DNA of 64,000 nt from Labrys wisconsinensis (GCF_030814995.1 NZ_JAUSVX010000004.1:124001-188000), one strand, 5' to 3'; shown: positions 36,481-47,283, numbered from the stretch's first letter. A program made the numbers and translations. Notes: generated from the sequence alone by a model not told the origin.

Positions 36481-39400
36481 ATGAGCATCCTTCCCGGCCT
36501 CCCCGAGCCTCTCGGCGTCACCCTCGGCGACGACGGCGCCAATGTCGCGGTCTTCTCCGCCGATGCCGAACGCATCGAGCTCTGCCTGTTCGGCGAGGAC
36601 GGCAGCGAGACGCGCCTCGTCCTGCCCGATCGCACCGGCGACGTGCATCACGGCTTCGTGCCGGGCCTTCTCGACGGCCGGCTCTACGGCTTTCGCGCCC
36701 ACGGCCCCTGGCGGCCGCAGGAGGGGCTGCGCTTCAACCCGGCCAAGCTCCTGATCGACCCCTACGCCACCCGGCTGGTGCGGCCGGAGGGGCTGACCTC
36801 GGCCATGCCCGGCCACGGCATCGAGGGGTTGGACGACCTCGTCCTCGACCCCACCGACACCGCGCCCTTCGTGCCCAAGGGCGTGATCGAGGCGCCGGCC
36901 CGTCCCGCCGCCGCCGGCCCGGTCGTCGCCCCCGGCGGCCGTATCGTCTACGAGCTCAACGTCAAGGGCTTCACCCGCCGCCATCCCGCCGTTCCCGAGA
37001 CGATCCGCGGCACCTTCGCCGGGCTGGCGCATCCGGCCGCCATCCGCCACCTCGTCGAGCTCGGCGTCACCACGGTGGAGCTGATGCCGGCCGCGGCCTG
37101 GATCGACGAACGCCACCTGCCCGGCCTCGGCCTGTCGAACTCCTGGGGCTACAACTCCGTGGCGTTCCTGGCGCCGGATCCGCGCCTTGCGCCCGGCGGC
37201 ATGGCCGAGGTGGCGGCCGCCGTCGCCGCCCTGCACCAGGCCGGGCTGGAGGTGATCCTCGACGTCGTGTTCAACCACACCGCCGAGAGCGACGAGCGCG
37301 GCCAGACCCTGTCGCTGCGCGGCCTCGACAACCGCACCTATTACCGCCTGCACGAGGACCGGCGCTTCTACGTCAACGACACCGGCTGCGGCCATACCCT
37401 GGCGCTCGACCGGCCGGCGCCGCTGCGCCTGGTGATGGACGCGCTGCGCCATTGGGCCGGCGCCGGCGGCTTCGACGGCTTCCGCTTCGACCTCGCCCCG
37501 GTGCTCGGCCGCACCGCCGCCGGCTTCACGCCCGAGGCGCCGCTGCTCGCCGCCATCGCCCAGGATCCCGTGCTGCGCGGCCGGCTGATGCTGGCCGAGC
37601 CCTGGGACATCGGCTCGGGCGGCTACCGGCTCGGCGGCTTTCCCGCACCCTGGGGCGAGTGGAACGACCGCTACCGCGACGACGTCAGGCGCTTCTGGCG
37701 CGGCGATGCCGCCGTCGGGGCCCTGGCGACGCGGCTCGCCGGCTCCGCCGATATTTTCGCGCCGACGCACCGGCCGCCCTCGGCGAGCGTCAACTTCGTC
37801 GCCGCCCATGACGGCTTCACGCTCGCCGACCTCGTCTCCCATGCCGGCAAGCACAACGAGGCCAATGGCGAGGGCAACCGCGACGGCCATTCCGGCGAGG
37901 TCGCCTGGAACAACGGCGCCGAGGGGCCGAGCCAGGACCGAGCCGTCGCCGCCGCCCGCGCCCGCGACGCCCGCGCCCTGCTGGCGACCCTCCTGGTCTC
38001 GCGCGGCACGCCGATGCTCGGCATGGGCGACGAGCTCGGCCGCAGCCAGGCCGGCAACAACAACGCCTATGCCCAGGACAACGAGACCACCTGGGTCGAC
38101 TGGGAGCACGCCGACCGCGACCTCGTCGACTTCGTCCGGCGCCTGGTCGCTTTGCGCCGGGCCCAACCGGCCCTGACCGAGGACCGCTGGCTCACCGGCC
38201 TCGCCGGGGAGGCAGGCGCCCCCGACGTGACCTGGCTCGCGCCCGACGGCGGCGCCATGAGCGCGGGGCGGTGGAACGACCCTGCGACCCGCACGCTCGG
38301 CATGCTGCTGGCGCCACAGCGCAGCGCGGCCGGGCGCGTGCTGGTCTGGCTGCACGCCGGCGGCGAGCCCCTCTCGGTCACTCTGCCCGAGACCGGGCGG
38401 TCGCGGCGCTGGCGGCGGGCCTTCGGCGCGGCCAACCAGCCGCTGGAGGGCGACGATGCTCTGTTCTCCGGCTTCGAGCGGGCCGAGCTCGGGCCGCGCT
38501 CCGTGGCCGTGTTCGTCGAGGAGGAGGGGCGGGGGGCCGCGCGCGGCGGCGATGTCGACCCCGCCTTCCTCGACCGCCTGGCGCTGCTCGCCGGCATCGC
38601 GCCGGACTGGTGGGAGGTCTCGGGCAAGCACACGCTGGTCTCGCGCGACACCAAGCGCGCCCTGCTCGACGCCATGGGCCTGCCTTCCGCCACCATGGGC
38701 CAAGCCCGCGAGAGCCACGAGCGCCTGCTCGCGCTACGCCCGCCGCAGGCTTCCGCGGACCGCTGCTTCGTGCCCGAGGCGCTCACCGGCGAACGGCGGC
38801 GCTTCGGCCTCTCCACCCAGCTCTACACCCTGCGCCGCGCCGGCGACCAGGGTGTCGGCGATTTCACCACCCTGCGGCGCCTCGCCGAAGCGGCCGCCGC
38901 GCGCGGCGCGGCGACGGTGGCGCTCAATCCGCTGCACGCCATGTTCGCCTCCGACCGCGATCGCGCCAGCCCCTACCAGCCCTCCGACCGGCGCTTCCTC
39001 GACCCCATCTATCTCGACCTCGACGCTGTCCCCGAGATCGCGGCGGCAGGCGGCCGGGCCGAGGCGCCGGCGGACGAGGCGTCCGGCCGGCTCGTCGACT
39101 GGGCCGGCGTCTGGCGTCGCAAGCGCGCCGTGCTGGAACGCTGCTTCGAGGTCGCGCAGTCCCGGCCGGACCGCTGGGCCGCGGTCGAGGCCTTCCGGGC
39201 GGAGTGCGGCGAAGCCCTGCAGCGCTTCGCCCTGTTCCAGGCCCTGGAGGGGGAGACCGGAGGCACGGATTTCCGCGCCGCCGATCCTGGACCGGCGACA
39301 TCAGAGCGTCGCCGTGCCGTCGATTTCGCCGTCTACCTGCAATTCCTCGCCGACGCCCAGCTGGCGCGGGCCGCCGACAGCGGCCTCGCCGTCGGCCTCT

Positions 39401-40302
39401 ACCGCGACCTCGCCGTCGGCGCCGCGCCCGACGGCGCCGAGGTGTGGAGCTCGCCCGGCGCCTTCATGAAGGGCGTCACCGTCGGGGCGCCCCCCGATCC
39501 CTTCTCCGCCGCCGGCCAGATCTGGAACATCCCGCCGCTCGATCCCATCGCGTTGCAGGCGACCGACTATGCCCATGTCCGCGAGCTGCTGCGGGCCAAC
39601 ATGCGCCATGCCGGAGCGCTGCGCATCGACCATGTCATGGCGCTGACCCGCCTCTTCGTCGTGCCGCAGGGCGCGCCGGCGGCGCAAGGCGCCTATGTCG
39701 CTTTCCCGATGGAGGGCCTGCTCCGGGTCCTAGCCGAGGAGAGCCGGCGCGCTGCCTGCCTCGTCGTCGGCGAGGACCTCGGCACCGTGCCCGAGGGGTT
39801 CCGCGAGCGCATGGACGCGGCCGGCGCCTTCTCCTATCGCGTGCTGTTCTTCGAGCGCGACGGCTCTGCCTTCCGCCCGCCTGAGGCCTATCCGGCCCGG
39901 GCCGTCGCCTGCGTCGCCACCCACGACCTGCCGACGCTGAAGGGCTGGTGGAGCGGCGCTGACCTCGCCCTCGACCGCCGCCTCGGCCGCAGCCTGCCCC
40001 CGGAGGCCGAGGCGGAGCGGGCCGCCGAGAAGCGGGCGCTGGCCGCTGCCGTGGGGCAGGCGGACGGCGATCTCACGCCCGGGCTCGTCGGCGCCATCCA
40101 CGGCTTTCTCGCCGCTTCTGCGGCCGCGCTGGTGCTGGCGCAGGTCGAGGATCTCGCCGGTGAGGCCGAGCCCGTCAACGTGCCCGGCACCGACCGGGAC
40201 TACCCGAACTGGCGGCGCCGGCTCGACGGCGAGGCCGAGGCACTGCTGGAGACGGACGCGGCACGGGCCGTGTTCGCGGCGATGCGCGAGGCGGGCCGGT
40301 AG
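36481..40302 (+). CDS. Fused glycogen debranching enzyme GlgX and 4-alpha-glucanotransferase MalQ
   Basis: One uninterrupted frame of 1273 codons encodes two enzymes. Residues 1-680 are GlgX. They have a CBM48-like start (EPLGVTLGDDGANVAVFSAD) and a GH13 barrel with nucleophile D337 (DGFRFDLA), acid/base E373 (LAEPWD) and D444 (AAHDGF). Residues about 700-1273 are MalQ (GH77), with GLSTQLYTLR, nucleophile D1050 (LRIDHVM), acid/base E1098 (VGEDLGT) and D1149 (THDLPTL). Both catalytic sets look complete. GlgX removes short limit-dextrin side chains. MalQ would re-lengthen the released maltotetraose-type chains for GlgP. The start at 36481 is the first giving GlgX homology. The joint is an alanine/glycine-rich linker near residue 690. 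Confidence 0.93.
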   Translation: MSILPGLPEPLGVTLGDDGANVAVFSADAERIELCLFGEDGSETRLVLPDRTGDVHHGFVPGLLDGRLYGFRAHGPWRPQEGLRFNPAKLLIDPYATRLVRPEGLTSAMPGHGIEGLDDLVLDPTDTAPFVPKGVIEAPARPAAAGPVVAPGGRIVYELNVKGFTRRHPAVPETIRGTFAGLAHPAAIRHLVELGVTTVELMPAAAWIDERHLPGLGLSNSWGYNSVAFLAPDPRLAPGGMAEVAAAVAALHQAGLEVILDVVFNHTAESDERGQTLSLRGLDNRTYYRLHEDRRFYVNDTGCGHTLALDRPAPLRLVMDALRHWAGAGGFDGFRFDLAPVLGRTAAGFTPEAPLLAAIAQDPVLRGRLMLAEPWDIGSGGYRLGGFPAPWGEWNDRYRDDVRRFWRGDAAVGALATRLAGSADIFAPTHRPPSASVNFVAAHDGFTLADLVSHAGKHNEANGEGNRDGHSGEVAWNNGAEGPSQDRAVAAARARDARALLATLLVSRGTPMLGMGDELGRSQAGNNNAYAQDNETTWVDWEHADRDLVDFVRRLVALRRAQPALTEDRWLTGLAGEAGAPDVTWLAPDGGAMSAGRWNDPATRTLGMLLAPQRSAAGRVLVWLHAGGEPLSVTLPETGRSRRWRRAFGAANQPLEGDDALFSGFERAELGPRSVAVFVEEEGRGAARGGDVDPAFLDRLALLAGIAPDWWEVSGKHTLVSRDTKRALLDAMGLPSATMGQARESHERLLALRPPQASADRCFVPEALTGERRRFGLSTQLYTLRRAGDQGVGDFTTLRRLAEAAAARGAATVALNPLHAMFASDRDRASPYQPSDRRFLDPIYLDLDAVPEIAAAGGRAEAPADEASGRLVDWAGVWRRKRAVLERCFEVAQSRPDRWAAVEAFRAECGEALQRFALFQALEGETGGTDFRAADPGPATSERRRAVDFAVYLQFLADAQLARAADSGLAVGLYRDLAVGAAPDGAEVWSSPGAFMKGVTVGAPPDPFSAAGQIWNIPPLDPIALQATDYAHVRELLRANMRHAGALRIDHVMALTRLFVVPQGAPAAQGAYVAFPMEGLLRVLAEESRRAACLVVGEDLGTVPEGFRERMDAAGAFSYRVLFFERDGSAFRPPEAYPARAVACVATHDLPTLKGWWSGADLALDRRLGRSLPPEAEAERAAEKRALAAAVGQADGDLTPGLVGAIHGFLAASAAALVLAQVEDLAGEAEPVNVPGTDRDYPNWRRRLDGEAEALLETDAARAVFAAMREAGR

Positions 40303-40506
40303 GCGGGCGGCGAGGGCCCCGGCGGTGCGAGCCCCTCGGCAAGGCAGGAGTCCGACCGGTCACCCCGGCATCTGCCATCGGCCGGCGGTGGAGCACCGCC
40401 CTTCGTTCGATTTTTGTTCTTTTTCCGCCTGCCACCCCTGGTCATGCTCCGATCCGGATGCTTAGCTGATCCGCCTTGGTTTCAGCCGATGCGGGGGCAG
40501 GCTTCC
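40303..40506 (+). promoter_or_regulatory. Leader upstream of the modular protease, copied upstream of its paralogue
   Basis: From about 40408 (tttttgttcttttt, then gatgcttagctgatccgcc and cagccgatgcggggg) the sequence closely resembles the bases before the second module gene (from about 42822). Promoter, leader and coding start were therefore duplicated together. No confident -35/-10 assignment was made. Confidence 0.5.
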
Positions 40507-42774
40507 ATGTGGCGCGTTCTGGTTGTCGCGGTGTGTCTTGTTCTGTCGCTGGGGGCGCCCGCCCGGGCCGGCGATCCGCCCGGCTATGCGGAGGCGAAGC
40601 GGGCCTTCGAGGCGCTCGATCTCGAAAACCGCGTGCAGATCGAGATCCTTTTGCTGGCCGCGGGATATGCGCCGGTTACCATCGACAGCAGCTTCTCTCA
40701 GGAGCTGTTCGACGCCATCTCGAAGTTGCAGGCGGGATCGGGGCGGCGCGCGACCGGCATCATCGGCGCAGACGACGTCGATCTGCTGATCGAACGCTCC
40801 GCGCGGGTCCTGGCGAAGTGGGATCTCAAAGTGGTGACGATACCCGGCACCGAGGTCAGCGTGTTCGTCCCGTCAGGCCTTGATCTCGACCGGAAGACGA
40901 TCTTGAGAGGATGGCAATACCAAGGAAGAAAGAGCTCTCTGCAAATTCAGTTTACACATGATAGCCTGGAGTCTCTAAGATCTTATTATGATGCAGCAAT
41001 GAAATGGGCAGCAGGGAAAAAGAAGGTAAAGCTGATTGATGAGAAATTTTATCCTGCATTATTCTTTGTAGTTGCTGCGGAAAAATCAATATATATGGAT
41101 GTATGGGGAATCTGGCGTGACGGTGGCAGCGTTGTTATGTCATTCACGTACGATGCAGCTCGCAACGATTTCTTCGGTTCTCAGCTGGAGAATCTGCTGG
41201 TGGCTTCGCTCTGGGCTATGCTTCCCCCTGGAACATCACTGTCCCCTCCAGACGAGGCGTCACTCCGGCGCTTGAAGGAGCAGGTCGCGTCTCCGAGTCC
41301 TGATCGGCCGGATGCCTTGGACCAGGGCGCCGACCCACCGGGCTACGCAGGGGCGAAGCGGGCCTTCGAGGCGCTCGACGTCGAGAGCCGAAGGCAGATC
41401 GCGATCCTCCTGCTTGCGGCCGGATATGGGCCGCTCGATATCGAGGATGCGTTCTCGCGAAGGCTGTTCAACGCCATTTCCAAGATGCAGGCGGGATCGG
41501 GCTTGCCGGCCACGGGCATCATCGATGCCGGGGATCTCGATCGGCTGATCGCACGGGCGGCGCCCTTCCTGGCAAAATGGGGCTTCAGGACCGTGACCAT
41601 TCCGGGTAGCCGGCTCGGCATGTTCGTCCCGTTCGGCCTCGGCGTCGATGTGGATCCGACAGCGAGAGGCTGGCGATATGGCACTCCCGACAAGGCTCTT
41701 CAGATCGAATATTTCCGCGCGGAAAAGTCAGACCTCGGGACCATCTATTCGGAGACGCTGGGCGTCATAAACGGCCACAAGGATATTAGGATCGTTGCCA
41801 GGTTCGTCTCGGCAGAGTCTTTTCGGGTGTCGTGTCAGGTGGGCTCACGGACCGTCGACTATTGGGGCGCGATTGATCAGGACGGAGTCGTCGTGACGAC
41901 ATTTTCGTATGATCGCATGGCCAACGATTTCTTCGGAGACAGACTTGAGAACCTTATGGTGGCATCGCTGTGGAGCGAAGTGGCCGGCGAGGCGGATTTG
42001 CTTCCCACGGACGCCTCCCTCCAGCGGTTGAAGGACGCGTTCTCGCCGCAGGCGCGACCGCCAGCTCTCAAGGGGCCGGCGCCCGTCCAGGGGCCGTCCG
42101 CAGTTGTCCAGACGACGCCGCAGCCCACGGCGGACGCGCCTTCCGATGTCGGAGTTGGCACCGGCTTCTTCATCACGGCGGACGGCCACGTCCTGACCGC
42201 TGCCCATGTCGTCGAGGACTGCCGGTCCGTCAGCGTCGCCGCAACGGGGAGCGCGACGCTGTACCCCGCGCGGGTGCTGGCCCGGGATAAGGGCAGCGAC
42301 CTCGCACTGCTGGCGACCGATCTCAAGGCCTCGAAGATCGCCCGGCTACGCATCGGCGTGCGACTCGGCGAGCCCGTGGCAGCTTTCGGCTATCCATTGC
42401 CAGGCTTGCTGGCGAGTTCGGGCAGTTTCACCGTCGGCAACGTCACGGCCCTGCTCGGAAAGGACGATAGCAGCCGCGACATCCAGATCTCGGCGCCGAT
42501 CCAGTCCGGCAATTCCGGCGGGCCGGTCGTCGACGCCAGTGGCAATCTCGTCGGTGTCGTTTCCTCCGGGCTCGTTGCGGTCGGTGTGGCGTCCGAGAGC
42601 GGCGCCTCCCTGCAGAACGTCAACTTTGCCGTCAGATCCTCTGTTGCCGCCAGCTTTCTGCAGCGCAACGGCATCGCATTCCAGACAGCAAGCCTCGGCG
42701 CCGCTCTTCCGCTCACGGATCTGGCCGATGTCACGAGGTCGCTCAGCCTCTATGTCGAGTGTGAGGGCTCGTAG
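40507..42774 (+). CDS. Secreted two-module protein with C-terminal HtrA-like serine protease domain
   Basis: I start at the ATG at 40507, matching the paralogue's start (M-W-R-V/G-L-V-V-A). The product is 755 residues. A signal peptide ends APARA. Module A (26-275) and module B (279-525) each begin with a helical peptidoglycan-binding-like unit (GYAEAKRAFEALDLENRVQI, LQAGSGRRATGI) followed by a beta-rich part ending N-D-F-F-G-x-x-L-E-N-L. A proline-rich linker leads to a trypsin-like domain from 549 with H567 (TAAHVVED), D598 (GSDLAL) and S670 (SGNSGGPVV). It probably acts in the periplasm or at the cell wall. The family of the beta-rich part is not recognised. GC falls sharply within module A's beta part (40920-41160). 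Confidence 0.82.
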   Translation: MWRVLVVAVCLVLSLGAPARAGDPPGYAEAKRAFEALDLENRVQIEILLLAAGYAPVTIDSSFSQELFDAISKLQAGSGRRATGIIGADDVDLLIERSARVLAKWDLKVVTIPGTEVSVFVPSGLDLDRKTILRGWQYQGRKSSLQIQFTHDSLESLRSYYDAAMKWAAGKKKVKLIDEKFYPALFFVVAAEKSIYMDVWGIWRDGGSVVMSFTYDAARNDFFGSQLENLLVASLWAMLPPGTSLSPPDEASLRRLKEQVASPSPDRPDALDQGADPPGYAGAKRAFEALDVESRRQIAILLLAAGYGPLDIEDAFSRRLFNAISKMQAGSGLPATGIIDAGDLDRLIARAAPFLAKWGFRTVTIPGSRLGMFVPFGLGVDVDPTARGWRYGTPDKALQIEYFRAEKSDLGTIYSETLGVINGHKDIRIVARFVSAESFRVSCQVGSRTVDYWGAIDQDGVVVTTFSYDRMANDFFGDRLENLMVASLWSEVAGEADLLPTDASLQRLKDAFSPQARPPALKGPAPVQGPSAVVQTTPQPTADAPSDVGVGTGFFITADGHVLTAAHVVEDCRSVSVAATGSATLYPARVLARDKGSDLALLATDLKASKIARLRIGVRLGEPVAAFGYPLPGLLASSGSFTVGNVTALLGKDDSSRDIQISAPIQSGNSGGPVVDASGNLVGVVSSGLVAVGVASESGASLQNVNFAVRSSVAASFLQRNGIAFQTASLGAALPLTDLADVTRSLSLYVECEGS

Positions 42775-42918
42775 CTGGGAAGGCCGTGGGCGCCGCGGAT
42801 GGTGCCGGTGGAAGCGGTCCTTGATTTTTTGTTCTTTTTTACGTTTCTGGGGCCTGGCTCCCCCTGGCCCTGGCCTTGTCGGAATGCTTGGCTGATCCGA
42901 CTATGGTTCGGCCGATCC

Positions 42919-42931
42919 GGGGGGGGGGGGG
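42919..42931 (+). repeat. Homopolymer tract of 13 G before the single-module gene
   Basis: Thirteen consecutive G lie at 42919-42931, ending nine bases before the ATG at 42941, exactly where the ribosome binding site should be. The equivalent place before the paralogue has only five G (gcgggggcagg). Such tracts slip during replication and can switch expression. A sequencing or assembly artefact cannot be excluded. Confidence 0.75.
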
Positions 42932-42940
42932 CGGAGTTCC

Positions 42941-43831
42941 ATGTGGCGCGGTCTGGTTGTGGCCTTCAGTGTCGCTCTTGCGCTGGCCTCTCCGGTGCGG
43001 GCGGGCAATCTGCCCGGCTACGATGAGGCGAAGCAGGCCTATGAAGCGCTCGATGTCGAGAGCCGGTTGCAAGTCGACGTGCTCCTGTTGGTGGCGGGCT
43101 ACGGATCGATTGTGGGTGAGGTATTCTCCGAGGGCATTTTCGAAGACATTTCGAAGTTCCAGGCGGCGTCCGGGCTTCCCGTCACGGGAATTCTTGGGAA
43201 GGCGGATATCGATCGGCTGATCGAGCTGACTTCTCCTGTTCTTGCGAACCTGAAGCTGGAAGCTGTAAATTTATTCGACGGAAAAATGACTATGTGGGTC
43301 CCGTCTGGTCTGCGATTCCAGCGGATAGTAAAAGATGGTGGTACGTACTATGACAGTGAGATTGCAAAATTTCTTGTCAAAATCGCGAAGAATGAGGATT
43401 TTGATTTCAATGATTTTGTAGATTCATTTGACGTAGAGAGGCCTCAAGATAAAAAACTGAAGGCTAGATATAGAGATCGTACAGATAATTCGTTCGTGAT
43501 GCTTTGTGATATCGGAAAATATACCATGAATTATTGGGTTTATCCTAAGGGTTCCGGGTTTGTCTTGATGGAGTTCGTCTATGAGTGGAACAATCCGAAT
43601 GTGAATGCCAACCGGCTGGAGTTGTTGATGGTCCAGTCGCTTTGGGGATCGTTGGAAGGAGGGACACCGCTGTCCCTTCCCACGCAGGCATCGCTGCACC
43701 GGTTGAAAGCGCAGGTGGCGGAGCGGGAGGCGATGCTCGCTGCTCGCCCGCCGCCGTCCTTTCCGCTGCCGCCCCTGCCGCGCTTGCCTCTCGTGCCACT
43801 TCCGTCGTCTGATCCCTCCGCGTCTCCATAG
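42941..43831 (+). CDS. Secreted single-module paralogue lacking the protease domain
   Basis: The 296-residue protein has a signal peptide (MWRGLVVAFSVALALASPVRA) and one module like those in the preceding protease. The module begins GYDEAKQAYEALDVESRLQV and FQAASGLPVTGI, then a beta-rich part with YTMNYWVYPKGSGFVLMEFV and NRLELLMVQSLW. The C-terminus is proline-rich (PPPSFPLPPLPRLPLVPLP). There are no catalytic residues. The beta part (43260-43570) is markedly AT-rich although its ends are GC-rich. It may compete with or regulate the protease, or bind the cell wall. Function unknown. Confidence 0.75.
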   Translation: MWRGLVVAFSVALALASPVRAGNLPGYDEAKQAYEALDVESRLQVDVLLLVAGYGSIVGEVFSEGIFEDISKFQAASGLPVTGILGKADIDRLIELTSPVLANLKLEAVNLFDGKMTMWVPSGLRFQRIVKDGGTYYDSEIAKFLVKIAKNEDFDFNDFVDSFDVERPQDKKLKARYRDRTDNSFVMLCDIGKYTMNYWVYPKGSGFVLMEFVYEWNNPNVNANRLELLMVQSLWGSLEGGTPLSLPTQASLHRLKAQVAEREAMLAARPPPSFPLPPLPRLPLVPLPSSDPSASP

Positions 43832-43873
43832 CCCGTCGCGAGGCGGGAGCACGCCCGACAGGTCCGCTCCGGC

Positions 43874-44245
43874 ATGAAGCACGTCCGCCTCGCCACGGCA
43901 TGCCTCGTCGGCTTGCTCGGTCCCGCCCAGGCCCGCCCTGCCGATACCCTGCAGCAGCTGGGGCGCGCGCTCGAGCTCTGCCTCGGCGGCACGCGCGGGC
44001 TGCAGGGCTCGGAGATCACGGTCGTGTTCAGCCTGCGGCGCGACGGCAGCCTGCTCGGCAAGCCGCGGGTCTCCTATTCCCGGCTCCCCGGCGACCTCGG
44101 CGACCAGAAGCGCTTCGTCGCGAGCGTCGCGCAGGCCCTCGACGGCTGCCTGCCCGTGCCCATCACCGATGCCCTGGGCGGGGCGATCGCCGGCCGGCCC
44201 TTCGCGATTCGGCTGGTCATTCCGCGCAGCGACACCCCTGCCTGA
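43874..44245 (+). CDS. Small periplasmic TonB/TolA-C-like protein
   Basis: The 123-residue product has a signal peptide (MKHVRLATACLVGLLGPAQA). A compact domain follows: LELCLGGTRGLQGSEITVVFSLRRDG and GKPRVSYSR. The pattern (helix, then V-x-F-x-L-x-R-D-G-x-L-x-x-x-x-V) resembles TonB/TolA C-terminal domains. Two cysteines in the mature part (ELCLGG and DGCLPV) could form a disulphide. It follows the module gene by 42 bases and may share its transcript, but composition returns to GC-rich here. No membrane anchor is visible, so it is not a classical TonB. Confidence 0.65.
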   Translation: MKHVRLATACLVGLLGPAQARPADTLQQLGRALELCLGGTRGLQGSEITVVFSLRRDGSLLGKPRVSYSRLPGDLGDQKRFVASVAQALDGCLPVPITDALGGAIAGRPFAIRLVIPRSDTPA

Positions 44246-44374
44246 AACGCCTCCGGGCTTCGGCCGAGGGCAGGGGAGGGTGGCCGTGCGTCCGGCGGCG
44301 CGCAGGCGGCGCGCAGGCTTGCTCTCGCCGCGCCGCGCCGCCATGCTGCGCCCGAGAAAAGTCCAGGGAGCGCC

Positions 44375-45877
<1,503 letters not shown>

Positions 45878-45969
45878 TCACCTCGCCCGCCGGGGCGCCC
45901 CGGCGGGATCCCACGGTCGGCACGGCCGTTGATCCACATCGCAATTCTCGGGCAATGGAAGGACCTGCC

Positions 45970-46983
45970 ATGACAAACCGCCTGTTCGGCTCTTACGACG
46001 GCGTCGACATCCTCGAAGTCACGATTCGGTCCGAAGCTGGGGCCGAGGCCAAGATCATCACCTGGGGCGCGGCGGTGCGCGACCTCGTGGTGCCGGGCAA
46101 GGCCGGCCCGCAGCGCGTCGTGCTCGGCTTCGACGAGTTCGACCATTACCGCTACCACTCGCCGCATTTCGGCGCCAATCCCGGCCGCTTCGCCAACCGC
46201 ATCGCTCATGGCCGCTTCACTCTGGACGGGGTCTCCTATGAGCTCGACCGCAAGAACAACAGCCCGCACACCCTGCATGGCGGCACCCACGGCTTCGGCG
46301 TGCGGCCCTGGTCGATCATCGCCCAGGACGGGCGTTCGGTCACCCTGGCCATCGTTTCCGAGGACGGCGACATGGGCTTTCCCGGCCGCGTCGTCGCCAC
46401 CTGCCGCTACACCCTGCTCGAGCCGGCGACGCTGCGGGTCGACTACGGCGCCGCCACCGACAAGCCCACGCCGGTGAACCTGGCGCACCATTCCTATTTC
46501 AACCTCGACGGCTCGCCCGACATCCTCGACCACCACCTGCTGCTGGCCGCCGATTTCTACACGCCCACCGACGCGGAGCTGATCCCCACCGGCGAGATCC
46601 GCGCCGTCGCCGGCACGCCCTATGATTTCCGCACCGACCGGCCGATCGGCCTGGAGGTCGACGGCCAGCGCATGCATTACGATACCAATTTCGTGCTGCG
46701 CAGCGCCTCCACCCTCGGCCACGCCGCCACCGCCTGGTCGCCGAAGAGCGGCGTCACCATGGAGGCCTGGACCACCGAGCCCGGCGTGCAGTTCTACGAC
46801 GCGGCCAAGCTCAACACGCCGGTGCCGGGCCTCAACGGCGAGAAATACGGCCCCTATGCCGGCTTCTGCCTGGAGGCGCAGCTCTTCCCCGACGCGCCGA
46901 ACAAGCCGCATTTCCCCAACTCGATCCTGCGGCCGGGGCAGGTGTACCGGCAGACGACGGAGTACCGGTTCGGGCGGGGATAG
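45970..46983 (+). CDS. Aldose 1-epimerase (galactose mutarotase)
   Basis: The start at 45970 has ggaagga 6 bases upstream. The 337-residue protein shows NPGRFANRIAHGRF, HTLHGGTHGFG, the catalytic histidine in NLAHHSYFNLDG, and the C-terminal catalytic Glu in FCLEAQLFPDAPN. It interconverts alpha and beta anomers of aldoses. In this region it would serve sugar and glycogen use. It lies on the same strand as glpK and could be co-transcribed with it. Confidence 0.93.
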   Translation: MTNRLFGSYDGVDILEVTIRSEAGAEAKIITWGAAVRDLVVPGKAGPQRVVLGFDEFDHYRYHSPHFGANPGRFANRIAHGRFTLDGVSYELDRKNNSPHTLHGGTHGFGVRPWSIIAQDGRSVTLAIVSEDGDMGFPGRVVATCRYTLLEPATLRVDYGAATDKPTPVNLAHHSYFNLDGSPDILDHHLLLAADFYTPTDAELIPTGEIRAVAGTPYDFRTDRPIGLEVDGQRMHYDTNFVLRSASTLGHAATAWSPKSGVTMEAWTTEPGVQFYDAAKLNTPVPGLNGEKYGPYAGFCLEAQLFPDAPNKPHFPNSILRPGQVYRQTTEYRFGRG

Positions 46984-47283
46984 GACTGCGTGTGAGGAGG
47001 CTGCGGGAGAGCCTTTCCTGCGCCCGCGTGGATGGGCGCGACAAGCGCGACCATGACGTCGCGGGTGGCGGCTATCTTCCAGCGAGAACCTCGCCGTCAT
47101 GGACCGACCTGATCGGTCCATCCCGACGAAATCGTTCGACTTCGTAGCGAACACAACGGTGGTGGCGCATCGCACGCGCCCGGCCGATCCTTGGGCTCTG
47201 TTGCGAGCACTCGTCCCTCCTCCGCAATCTCGCCTTAACGCGCCGCTGCCATCCTCGCCGCCGTTCCAGGGTCCGGAGGCGGC
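46984..47283. repeat. Intergenic region with dispersed palindromic repeat (copy 1)
   Basis: A hairpin with 9-base arms atggaccga (47099-47107) and tcggtccat (47113-47121) also occurs, identical including the loop cctga, at 55720-55742. Nearby, gacaagcgcgaccatgacgt (from about 47040) recurs as a close variant (from about 55838). The element is therefore composite and dispersed. No gene is seen in these 300 bases. Confidence 0.65.

Noticed and set aside
42919-42931. G tract read as a G-quadruplex regulator
   Set aside because: A single uninterrupted run cannot be distinguished from a simple slippage tract. Phase variation is the more economical idea.
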